NCBI GenBank assembly: GCA_021405325.1
Contig: QWII01000027.1
Span: 1 to 64,000 of the forward strand
Source: Caldilinea sp. CFX5
GTDB taxonomy: Bacteria > Chloroflexota > Anaerolineae > Caldilineales > Caldilineaceae
Length of the DNA stretch: 64,000 nt
Reading direction: 5' to 3'
Part shown: positions 1 through 7,988 of the stretch, piece by piece
How positions within the stretch are numbered: position 1 is the first letter of the stretch
Layout: every line of letters begins with the position of its first letter
Translations under genes and position numbers: made by a program
Notes under the pieces: model-generated
The model's database searches: none
What the model saw: only the letters and a program-made list of their open reading frames with translations
What the model was told of the DNA's origin: nothing

Positions 1-4
1 CAAG

Positions 5-60
5 CTTGTTAGTTCATCGTCGGGGCACGAGCGATCGTGCCCCGACGATGAACTAACAAG
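5..60. repeat. 26-bp perfect inverted repeat
   Basis: The arms at 5-30 and 35-60 are perfectly complementary around a 4-base loop (gcga). It lies just upstream of the permease at 93, so it probably separates that gene from an upstream gene outside the window. The stem is far longer than a usual Rho-independent terminator and no T-tract follows. It may be a processing or terminator hairpin between transporter genes. Confidence 0.85.
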
Positions 61-92
61 CCGTGTTAGCTTGAACTTCTGAGGATGTACTC

Positions 93-998
93 ATGCCACA
101 GCAGCCGACCAGGGGGAGAAAGCGCCAAGAGGCACTAACAGCTTATCTGTTTATTGCGCCCTGGGTGCTAGGGTTTGTGGTTTTTACTGGCGGGCCGATT
201 ATCGCCTCGCTGGTCTTGAGCTTCTATAAGTGGAAGATGATCGCACCGCCACAATTTATCGGTTGGGATAACTATGTCAAGATGTTTACCAACGATGAGT
301 TGTTTCGGACTTCGCTGCGCGTGACCTTTACCTATGTGCTGCTCTACATCCCTCTTTCCCAGCTCCTGGCGTTGGTGTTGGCGCTGTTGTTAAACCAGAA
401 GGTGCGGTGGCTGGGTCTCTGGCGCACCTTTTTCTACCTGCCGGCCGTGGTGAGCGGTGTTGCCGGCTCTGTCCTCTGGGCCTGGATGTATCAGCCGGAA
501 CTGGGCATTGTCAATCACCTGCTGGGCCTGGTGGGGCTGGAAGGGCAGAATTGGCTCTTTAACAAACAGACAGTGTTGGGCGCGCTGGTGGTCAAAAGTC
601 TCTGGAATGTGGGCGTGCCGATGGTGATCTACCTGGCCGCGTTGCAGGCTATGCCCCAGATGCTCTACGAGGCGACCGAGATCGATGGCGCCGGCGAGTG
701 GGCCAAATTCCGCCACATCACCTTGCCTATGCTCTCACCGGCCATCTTCTTCAACGCGGTGATTGGCATCATCAACGGCATCCAGACCTTTGCCGAGCCG
801 TATGTGATGACCCAGGGCGGCCCGGACAACGCCACGCTCTTTCTGGGGCTGCATCTCTACCAGAACGCCTTTCACTTTCTCAACATGGGCTATGCATCGG
901 CCATGGCCTGGATTATGTTTCTGTTGGTGCTGGCGCTCACCGTGCTGCAATTCCAGTTGTCCAGCCGGTGGGTCTATTACGAAGGAGAGGCCCGTTGA
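93..998 (+). CDS. sugar ABC transporter permease, MalF/UgpA type
   Basis: A 301-residue inner-membrane permease of the binding-protein-dependent carbohydrate ABC family. It has an N-terminal membrane segment near residues 15-40 (LFIAPWVLGFVVF) and about five more. The EAA loop that docks the ATPase is visible as EATEIDGAGEWAKFRHITLP near residues 193-212. A GAGG ribosome site sits about 9 bases before the ATG. It is followed after 33 bases by a MalG-type partner, so the two should form the heterodimeric channel. The binding protein and any ATPase are not in the window, so the sugar cannot be named. Confidence 0.93.
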   Translation: MPQQPTRGRKRQEALTAYLFIAPWVLGFVVFTGGPIIASLVLSFYKWKMIAPPQFIGWDNYVKMFTNDELFRTSLRVTFTYVLLYIPLSQLLALVLALLLNQKVRWLGLWRTFFYLPAVVSGVAGSVLWAWMYQPELGIVNHLLGLVGLEGQNWLFNKQTVLGALVVKSLWNVGVPMVIYLAALQAMPQMLYEATEIDGAGEWAKFRHITLPMLSPAIFFNAVIGIINGIQTFAEPYVMTQGGPDNATLFLGLHLYQNAFHFLNMGYASAMAWIMFLLVLALTVLQFQLSSRWVYYEGEAR

Positions 999-1031
999 TG
1001 AAGCAGGGGCGGCGACAAAGGAAGGGCTGCA

Positions 1032-1979
1032 ATGACCACGCGTAATGAACAATTGACGCAAACCACACCAGCGCGGGCGCTTGCCATGCCTGGCGCCGGT
1101 CGGCTCCGGCTCTTTTTGTTGGGCAACCGCTTTCAGCCTGGCTTTTTGCGCCAGCTTTTTGTCTACAGCGCCTTGTTTATCCTGGCTGCGCTCTTTCTAT
1201 TGCCCTTCTATTGGATGGTCAACACGGCGCTCAAACCCCATAGCCAGGTCTTTAGCTTGCCGCCGACCTGGTTGCCCCACCCGGCCCAGTGGTCCAACTT
1301 TGCCGAGGCAATGACGACGACCTATGAATCAAGCCCGCCGGTCTACCGCTACGCGCTTAATACAGCGCTCATTACCGTCAACGGCGTGATTGCCACCATC
1401 TTCTCCAGTTCGCTGGTGGCCTATGCCTTTGCCCGTATGGAGTTTCCCGGCAAGCAGGCGCTCTTTCTGGGCATTTTGAGTACGCTCATGATCCCCTTTG
1501 CGGTGGTGATGGTGCCGCAGTTTATTATCTGGAAGAATCTGGGCTGGCTCGACACGCTCTGGCCGCTCATGGTTCCTCACTGGTTCGCCTCGGCCTGGAA
1601 CATTTTTCTCTTGCGTCAGTTCTTTATGAGCATCCCCTTTGACTATGATGAAGCAGCGCTGATGGATGGCGCCTCGCGTTGGGATATTTATTGGCGCGTG
1701 ATCCTGCCCCTCTCTACACCGGCACTGGCGGCGGTGGGGGTCTTTGCCTTTGTCTTTTTCTGGAATGATTTTCTGGGGCCGTTGATTATTCTCTCCACCC
1801 CCAAAAATTTTACCTTGACCATCTTTCTGGCGAATTTCTCCGTCGCCTATGCCCGTTCCACCCCCTGGAACCTCTATATGGCGGCGGCTCTGATCATCAT
1901 TCTGCCCTGCCTGGCGCTCTTTTTCTTTTCGCAAAACGCGTTTCTGAAAGGGATTACCATTACCGATCTCAAACGCTAA
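1032..1979 (+). CDS. sugar ABC transporter permease, MalG/UgpE type
   Basis: A 315-residue partner permease, co-oriented with the MalF-type gene and sharing its operon. About 35 hydrophilic residues precede the first membrane segment ([20 protein letters not shown]). The EAA loop reads [20 protein letters not shown] near residue 208, and the C-terminus ([12 protein letters not shown]) is the usual MalG ending (family GxxxGxxKG). A GGAAGG sequence lies about 7 bases before the ATG. The substrate is unknown; glycosides or glycerol-3-phosphate-like compounds are typical for the family. Confidence 0.93.
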   Translation: MTTRNEQLTQTTPARALAMPGAGRLRLFLLGNRFQPGFLRQLFVYSALFILAALFLLPFYWMVNTALKPHSQVFSLPPTWLPHPAQWSNFAEAMTTTYESSPPVYRYALNTALITVNGVIATIFSSSLVAYAFARMEFPGKQALFLGILSTLMIPFAVVMVPQFIIWKNLGWLDTLWPLMVPHWFASAWNIFLLRQFFMSIPFDYDEAALMDGASRWDIYWRVILPLSTPALAAVGVFAFVFFWNDFLGPLIILSTPKNFTLTIFLANFSVAYARSTPWNLYMAAALIIILPCLALFFFSQNAFLKGITITDLKR

Positions 1980-2047
1980 CGTGCCGCCGGCGCAACCTGA
2001 CCGGTTTTGCATCGGATCGGTTCTATACATTTTCTCGACAATCAGTC

Positions 2048-2482
2048 CGTCTGGAGAATTATGTCGAGGCGGTCGCGATTTCTGGTTTGGCATTGTGATG
2101 GCGACCCTGATGGTGCCGTACATTGTGTTGATGGTGCCACAATTTATCATCTTTACGCGCCTGGGGTGGATCGACACCTATCTGCCGCTGACGGTGCCGT
2201 TCTTCTTTGGCGGCGGCGCCTTTAACATCTTCCTCTTCCGCCAATTCTTCCGTTCGCTGCCCGAAGAGCTGGCCGATGCCGGACGCATTGACGGCAACAG
2301 CGAATTTGGCGTCTACTGGCGGATTATGTTGCCGCTCTGCAAACCGGCGCTGGCGACGGTGGCGGTTTTTACTTTCTTGACATGGCAGCGTCAACAGCGA
2401 TGATTTTACCAATTATCCTGCTCTTCTTCTTTGCCCAGCGCTATTTTGTGGAAGGGATTGTGCTGAGTGGGTTGAAGGGGTA
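2048..2482 (+). pseudogene. decayed third MalG-type permease
   Basis: Pieces of a MalG-type permease lie in family order but in different frames. RLENYVEAV at about 2048 matches the pre-membrane region. [20 protein letters not shown] from about 2092 runs through the EAA loop ([20 protein letters not shown]) to AVFTFL. A frame change near 2383 then leads to [18 protein letters not shown] and ends with [10 protein letters not shown] at 2482. About 60-70 residues are missing at the first junction and about 50 at the second. It follows the intact permease at 1032 by only about 70 bases, so it is probably the relic of a second, similar transporter rather than part of the working operon. Confidence 0.8.
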
Positions 2483-2492
2483 AACAGTTGAA

Positions 2493-2553
2493 CTCCATGA
2501 ATTCAGCTAAATTTATGGAGTTGAAGTCCATAAATTTAGCCGAATTTGTGGAG
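2493..2553. repeat. 27-bp near-perfect inverted repeat
   Basis: The arms at 2493-2519 and 2527-2553 pair at 24 of 27 positions around a 7-base loop. It begins about 10 bases after the stop of the permease relic and probably terminated that transcript. Confidence 0.75.
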
Positions 2554-2651
2554 TGGTCGCCGCAAGAGAGCGTAACAGCGCCCACCAGTTGGCGCAATAC
2601 CTATCCTGAGGCTGAGTTTCGGGTAATTACGTCGGAAAATTATCAGGAATT

Positions 2652-2704
2652 GTAACTACTCAGTTCTTAGCCAGTCACGGACTGGCTAAGAACTGAGTAG
2701 TTAC
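2652..2704. repeat. 24-bp perfect inverted repeat flanked by a direct repeat
   Basis: The arms at 2652-2675 and 2681-2704 match perfectly around cacgg. An 11-base near-direct repeat (tatcaggaatt at 2641, taccaggaatt at 2702) flanks or overlaps its ends, as a small inserted element would produce. The core gccagtcacggactggc resembles hairpins at 20968-21016 and 49968-49984. Confidence 0.8.
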
Positions 2705-2820
2705 CAGGAATTTATCTTACTACCCAAAGCCGCCTCATTCCCAAGGAGATCAAAGCGACCTATACTTTGTTGACTCTGCTGCCGTCGTACTGTGTGGCTA
2801 TACGGGGTGGAGAAATCCAG

Positions 2821-3510
2821 CTACCGGTTAGCCAGTTGTTCACGAAACGCTTGATATGCCGACGAGGCTAATCCTTGTTGCAACACGGCTAATAAAGCTG
2901 CCATATTATCAGTCCAGAAGGCAGCGGGATGAAACCAAAGTCCTGGAAAAACTCGACTGCGCAGAATGCCATCGGCATCGATAGGAATCAGTTCATACAC
3001 GCCATTACGTAGCGTGAACCAACTTACTTGTTGCTCATTCGCTTGCAACACCAGATATTCCTGGACGCCATGCCGGGCATAGGTGGCTTTCTTCTGATGC
3101 AGATCATAGCTGGTGCTGCTGGCAGCAATTTCGACAACCAGTTCGGGCGCGCCTTGCAAGTACCCATCGCCATCAATCCAAGAATTGCCGCCAACGGATG
3201 GATCGAGCCGGAGTAGAACGTCGGGTTGGGGTTCGTTGATGAAGTCAAAGCGCACGGTTGCGTTATCACTCCCCCGTACACCAGGCGTTGTCATGCGGTA
3301 AAAGCCCAATCAGCCAATTACATTAAAATGGAGATCGCCATGCTTGTGAGTGTGGACAGGGGAAGGTATATACACAATGCCTTCAATGAGTTCGGCTTTT
3401 TTGATCTCTGGGCGCGCCTGGTAGCGGCGCTCAAACTCTGGGCGAGTCATCGTATCGCCAGCGGTCAGGGCTGGTATGTCATCTTTTCGGTCGCGCACAA
3501 AATCGCTCAT
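2821..3510 (-). pseudogene. Uma2-family gene broken by one stop codon
   Basis: A Uma2 (DUF820) family protein, related to PD-(D/E)XK nucleases, read leftward from 3510. It is full length (about 230 codons) except for an in-frame TGA at 3312-3310. The family pattern leads me to expect a tryptophan (TGG) there: the reading is NVIG, stop, LGFYRMTTPGV. The downstream part keeps the family landmarks: DNATVRFD, NEPQPDVLLR, the catalytic-region ELVVEIAASSTSYD and HGVQEYLV. A TTG directly after the stop could restart translation, but this would lose the N-terminal 66 residues. A second, intact Uma2 gene lies at 13983-14849. The break could also be a sequencing error. Confidence 0.85.
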
Positions 3511-3574
3511 TGGTTCACCCCATATATTCTCTCAGATATAGCGCCATGATACCATAGCGAAGGGCAAAATCAAT

Positions 3575-4807
3575 ATGCTTACCCGTGAACTCGATCTCAA
3601 CCGCCCAGACTTTATCTTTGACCCCTATCCCTTGCTGGCCGACCTACGGGAGCAGACGCCCATCTTCTGGGAGCCACGCTGGCGCAAGCTCTTTTTTACG
3701 CGCTATGAGGACATTGCCTTCCTGCTGCGTGACAAGCGGCTGGGCCGTTCGATTCTACACATCCTAACACGGGAAGAGTTGGGCTGGCCGCCGCCTGATC
3801 CGCGCTTGACTGCCTTCAATCAGTTCCAAAACCGTATTATCATGGAACAGGAGCCGCCCGAGCACACCCGGTTGCGCGGGCTGGTCAGCAAAGCCTTTAC
3901 GCCGCAGCGGGTCGAGGGGATGCGCGCCAAGATTTCCGCCATTGTCAACCGTTTGCTCGACCAGGTGCAGGCTAACGGCCAGATGGATCTGTTACAGGAT
4001 TTTGCCGAACCGCTGCCGGTGACGGTCATTGCCGAGTTGTTGGGCATACCAGAAGCGTATCGTCACCAATTGCGCCCCTGGTCGGCGGCGATTGTCAAGA
4101 TGTATGAGGTGAACACCAGTGATGCCCAGGTACAAGCCGCCGAGCAAGCGGTCACTGATTTTTCCAATCTCCTGCGCGCCCTTGCCGATGAACGCCGTCA
4201 CCAACCGCAGGATGATCTGATCACGGCCCTGGTGCAAGCCGAAGAGCAAGACGACCGGCTCACCGAAGCGGAACTGATTGCCAACTGCATCTTCCTCCTC
4301 AATGCCGGCCACGAAGCGAGCGTCAACGGCTTGACCGGCGGCCTATTGGCGCTCTTCCGCAACCTCGACCAACTTGCTTTACTCAAGGCCGCTGCACAAC
4401 AGGGCAACACACCGTTGTTCAAAACTGCTGTTGAAGAGTTGCTGCGCTACGACACCCCGTTGCCGTTGTTCGAGCGGTGGGTATTGCAAGATTTCACCTA
4501 CAACGGCGTTGAACTAAAACGGGGAACTGAGGTTGCGCTGTTGTACGCCGCCGGGAATCGTGATCCCCGTCGCTTTGCGCTGGCTGATCAACTGGATGTC
4601 ACCCGGAGCGACAATCCTCACCTGACCTTTGGCTTAGGCACGCACTACTGCCTGGGCGCACCACTGGCGCGACTGGAATTGCAAGTGGCGCTCGAAACTC
4701 TATTGCGCCGTCTGCCAACCCTTCAACTAGCGATTTCATCTCAGGAAGTACAATATAATGATGGTTTTGTGATTCGCGGGTTAAAGGGATTGCCCGTTTT
4801 GTGGTAA
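3575..4807 (+). CDS. cytochrome P450
   Basis: A 410-residue soluble bacterial P450. The haem-binding loop FGLGTHYCLGAPLARLE carries the cysteine ligand at residue 359. The oxygen-activation helix has AGHEAS at 244-249, where a threonine usually closes the motif and serine replaces it here. EELLR is the ExxR pair. No ferredoxin or reductase gene is nearby, so it must draw electrons from elsewhere. The substrate cannot be inferred from the neighbours. A GAAGGG sequence lies about 11 bases before the ATG. It stands alone between the divergent Uma2 relic and a DUF433 gene. Confidence 0.95.
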   Translation: MLTRELDLNRPDFIFDPYPLLADLREQTPIFWEPRWRKLFFTRYEDIAFLLRDKRLGRSILHILTREELGWPPPDPRLTAFNQFQNRIIMEQEPPEHTRLRGLVSKAFTPQRVEGMRAKISAIVNRLLDQVQANGQMDLLQDFAEPLPVTVIAELLGIPEAYRHQLRPWSAAIVKMYEVNTSDAQVQAAEQAVTDFSNLLRALADERRHQPQDDLITALVQAEEQDDRLTEAELIANCIFLLNAGHEASVNGLTGGLLALFRNLDQLALLKAAAQQGNTPLFKTAVEELLRYDTPLPLFERWVLQDFTYNGVELKRGTEVALLYAAGNRDPRRFALADQLDVTRSDNPHLTFGLGTHYCLGAPLARLELQVALETLLRRLPTLQLAISSQEVQYNDGFVIRGLKGLPVLW

Positions 4808-4819
4808 AATCACTATAGT
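4790..4819 (+). promoter_or_regulatory. candidate sigma70-type promoter for DUF433 gene
   Basis: TTGCCC at 4790-4795 and TATAGT at 4814-4819 are 18 bases apart and overlap the end of the P450 gene. The DUF433 start codon follows about 40 bases later. Confidence 0.5.
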
Positions 4820-4839
4820 AATCGGGTTGCTAAGTGTAA

Positions 4840-5154
<315 letters not shown>

Positions 5155-5170
5155 TTGATTTTAGTGGGTC

Positions 5171-7708
5171 ATGATACATCTCTTGAAACCTGAAATTATG
5201 AGTCCGGCGGGCTACTGGCCGCAACTGAACGCCGCCATTGAAGCCGGTGCTGATGCCGTCTATTTTGGCTTGACCCATTTCACGGCGCGCACCAAAGTCG
5301 GCTTTACCCTGACTGAACTGCCAGAAGTCATGCGCACCCTCCACCAGCGGGGCGTCAAGGGCTATGTCACCTTTAACACCCTCATCTTTGACCATGAGAT
5401 TGAAGAAGCCGCCAAGAGTCTCGCCGCCATTGCTGCCGCCGGCGCTGATTCGATCATTGTGCAAGATGTCGGCATTGCCCAACTCGCCCACCAGATCGCA
5501 CCCGACCTGGCGATCCACGGCAGCACGCAAATGAGCATCACCAGCGCCGAGGGGGTGGCGTTGGCCCAACAATTTGGCGTCAGCCGAGTAGTGCTGGCGC
5601 GCGAACTGGCGCTGGATGAGATTCGCGCCATCCGCCAGCAGACTGCTTGTGAACTAGAGATGTTTGTCCATGGCGCGCTCTGTGTTTCCTACTCCGGTCA
5701 ATGTTTTTCGTCGGAGGCGTGGGGCGGACGGAGCGCCAATCGCGGCCAGTGCGCCCAGGCGTGTCGCTTGCCCTATGAACTAGTGGTCGATGAGGTGGTC
5801 AAGCCGCTGGGGGATGCCCGCTATTTGCTGTCGCCGGGGGATCTCTATGCCTTGCACCAGATGCCGGAGATTGTCACGATTGGCATTTCCGCGCTCAAGA
5901 TTGAAGGCCGCTACAAAGACGCCGACTATGTGGCGTTGACCACGGCTGCTTATCGCAAAGCCGTGGATGAAGCGTGGGCCGGTTTGCCGCTGAGTATTAC
6001 GGCAGCGGAAGAGTTGCAACTGGAACAGGTTTATTCGCGTGGGTTGGGCGCACACTTTGTCAGCGGCACCAATCACCAGACGGTGGTCAGCGGTCGTTCC
6101 CCGCGCCATCGGGGTGTTCTCATGGGCAAGGTGGTGCAAGTATTGGGTGATCAGGTGATTATTACCCCCAACGCGACGGATAAAATTGCTCCGCTCAAAC
6201 CGGGCGACGGGGTGGTCTTTGACGCCGCCGATTGGCGTAGTCCCGAAGAGCGCGAGGAAGGCGGGCGCATCTATCAGGTCAAGCCGCAGCGGGGCGGACG
6301 CCTGGCGGTGGCCTTTGGCAACGGCGCGATCAACTTCCATCGCATCCGCCCCGGCGATCTCATCTGGCGCAGCCACGACCCGGAAACGGACAAAGCTGCC
6401 CGCCCCTTTACGGCAGCCAACAGCCCTGTCCACAAACAACCAGTGCAACTGCATGTCACCGCCCACGAAGGCGCGCCCTTGCTCTTGCGTTGGACCCTGG
6501 CCGATCACCCCCAGATCAGCGTGACCGTCCAATCCGACGAACTGCTCCCCCCCGCCGCCAATCGCCCGATGACCGCCGACTACCTGCGTGAACAACTGGG
6601 CCGTCTCGGCAACACGGCCTACACGTTAACTGAGTTACACCTCGAATTACAAGGCAACCCTTTTGCCCCTAGCTCGCTGCTTAATCATTTACGCCGCCAA
6701 GCAATTGAGCAATTAGTGGACATCCAGTCGCGCCCACGTCAAATTGCCATTCATACCGTGCCACCTGTCCGGCAACGCGCACCACAATCGCTCAATCACC
6801 CAATCGTTCGACTGAGCGCTCACGACGAAGTCACCCAATCACCCAATCTCCACCTTCTTGTGCGAACACCGGAACAACTCGACGCCGCCCTCGACCTGAA
6901 TCCCGCAAGCATCACCTTGGACTACCTGGAATTGTACGGTTTGCGACCAGCGGTGGAACGGGTGCAGGCCAAAGGCATACCGGCGCGGGTGGCCAGCCCA
7001 CGGGTGCTAAAGCCGAATGAGCAACGCATTGTCAACTTTCTCCTGCGGTTGGAGTGTGAGATTCTCGTGCGGTCGAATGGTCTGTTGTACGCCTTGCGCC
7101 AGGAAGATCACCCGCCCTTGATTGGCGATTTCAGCCTGAACGCGGCGAATGTGTTGACAGCGGAAACCTTTTTGCAATTAGGGCTAAAGCGGCTAACCCC
7201 GACCCATGATCTCAATGCGGCCCAAGTAGCCGATCTCGCACGGGCGATTGGACCGGCGCAGATCGAGGCGATAGTTTATCAGCACTTGCCGGTCTTCCAC
7301 ACGGAACACTGCGTCTTCTGCCGCTTCTTGTCAACGGGAACCAGCTACAAAGATTGCGGTCATCCTTGTGAAAAGCATCGTGTCGCCCTCCGTGACCACA
7401 ATGGTCGCGCTCACCCAGTGATGGCGGATGTGGGTTGTCGCAATACTGTTTTTGGGGCGGAGGCGCAAGAGGCGAGTCGCCACCTGGCATTGTGGCGCGC
7501 CGCCGGCATTCACCACTTCCGTCTGGAATTTGTGCATGAAACAGGGACGCAAGTAGCTGCGGTGACAGAAGCGTTTGCCAATCACTTGGTTGGCAAGGGA
7601 ACGCTACGCGAATTGACGCAGCGGTTACAAGCGGTTACGCCACAGGGAACGACCGAAGGCAGCCTGTTTGTTGCGGAGAACTACATGGAGATTCCACTCA
7701 TGCAATAA
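5171..7708 (+). CDS. U32 peptidase-family protein (RlhA/YhbU-like)
   Basis: An 845-residue member of the U32 collagenase-like family, with the long form's extra C-terminal region. The N-terminus (EIMSPAGYWPQLNAAIEAGA, then DAVYFGL) is the TIM-barrel start of the family. The signature ELEMFVHGALCVSYSGQCF is near residues 160-178, and cysteines in RGQCAQACRLPYE and CVFCRF...CGHPCEKH could hold an iron-sulphur cluster. E. coli RlhA, of this type, hydroxylates C2501 of 23S rRNA; this role is inferred here. A loop near residues 535-560 is built from a CAATCAC-like simple repeat and looks inserted. The start has a poor ribosome site; an ATG at 5198 is the alternative. Confidence 0.88.
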   Translation: MIHLLKPEIMSPAGYWPQLNAAIEAGADAVYFGLTHFTARTKVGFTLTELPEVMRTLHQRGVKGYVTFNTLIFDHEIEEAAKSLAAIAAAGADSIIVQDVGIAQLAHQIAPDLAIHGSTQMSITSAEGVALAQQFGVSRVVLARELALDEIRAIRQQTACELEMFVHGALCVSYSGQCFSSEAWGGRSANRGQCAQACRLPYELVVDEVVKPLGDARYLLSPGDLYALHQMPEIVTIGISALKIEGRYKDADYVALTTAAYRKAVDEAWAGLPLSITAAEELQLEQVYSRGLGAHFVSGTNHQTVVSGRSPRHRGVLMGKVVQVLGDQVIITPNATDKIAPLKPGDGVVFDAADWRSPEEREEGGRIYQVKPQRGGRLAVAFGNGAINFHRIRPGDLIWRSHDPETDKAARPFTAANSPVHKQPVQLHVTAHEGAPLLLRWTLADHPQISVTVQSDELLPPAANRPMTADYLREQLGRLGNTAYTLTELHLELQGNPFAPSSLLNHLRRQAIEQLVDIQSRPRQIAIHTVPPVRQRAPQSLNHPIVRLSAHDEVTQSPNLHLLVRTPEQLDAALDLNPASITLDYLELYGLRPAVERVQAKGIPARVASPRVLKPNEQRIVNFLLRLECEILVRSNGLLYALRQEDHPPLIGDFSLNAANVLTAETFLQLGLKRLTPTHDLNAAQVADLARAIGPAQIEAIVYQHLPVFHTEHCVFCRFLSTGTSYKDCGHPCEKHRVALRDHNGRAHPVMADVGCRNTVFGAEAQEASRHLALWRAAGIHHFRLEFVHETGTQVAAVTEAFANHLVGKGTLRELTQRLQAVTPQGTTEGSLFVAENYMEIPLMQ
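6785..6852 (+). repeat. degenerate heptamer repeat inside the U32 gene
   Basis: Imperfect copies of caatcac/cccaatc occur at both ends of this stretch and encode an in-frame low-complexity loop (SLNHPIV ... TQSPNLH). It belongs to the same class as the 7-base arrays at 16098, 23925 and 25766. Confidence 0.5.
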
Positions 7709-7784
7709 AACTACAACGAATTGGGGGGTAAACGAATTGGGCGTCGAAGCTCACCAATTCGTTTACCCCCAATTCGTTGTAGTT
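7709..7784. terminator. hairpin between convergent genes
   Basis: The arms at 7709-7740 and 7754-7784 pair over 31 bases with a single bulged G, around a 13-base loop. It begins on the base after the U32 stop codon and ends 10 bases before the stop of the convergent small gene. It probably acts as a bidirectional terminator, although no T-tract follows it. Confidence 0.7.
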
Positions 7785-7794
7785 ATGTAATTGC

Positions 7795-7983
7795 TTACTT
7801 CAACAAGCGATGCACCAGATGGTCAATCACCAAATAGAGTACCACCGCCGCGATAATCAACCCCCACCACGGCACCTGCACCCAGATCACGATAAAGAGC
7901 CGATCCAGCACCCGAAAGAGAATATAGGCAAAGATCACCGTCGTGATCAACGTGGCCAGCCGTTGCTTGATGGTGGTTGACAT
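7795..7983 (-). CDS. small two-helix membrane protein
   Basis: A 62-residue protein with two predicted membrane helices (about residues 10-34 and 38-58) and basic ends (MSTTIKQR, HRLLK). It starts 5 bases after topA on the same strand, so it is probably cotranscribed with it. It was not recognised as a named family. Its size and clear hydrophobic pattern support a real gene. Confidence 0.6.
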   Translation of the reverse strand: MSTTIKQRLATLITTVIFAYILFRVLDRLFIVIWVQVPWWGLIIAAVVLYLVIDHLVHRLLK

Positions 7984-7988
7984 CGCTC

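Larger units (their letters stand above)
2483..2820. other. intergenic region with two hairpins
   Basis: The gap lies between the permease relic and the convergent Uma2 relic. It holds two inverted repeats (2493-2553 and 2652-2704), listed separately. The sequence at about 2551-2654 reads open in one frame (EWSPQESVTAPTSWRNTYPE) and could be a gene remnant, but it was not recognised. I see no promoter or gene here. Confidence 0.5.

Noticed and set aside
3307..3312. Selenocysteine or other recoding at the Uma2 TGA
   Set aside because: No stem-loop of the right kind was seen after it, and the expected residue is tryptophan, so a point mutation is simpler.
7212..7585. Reading frames on the opposite strand of the U32 gene
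   Set aside because: They are shadows of a well-supported gene with no recognisable product.
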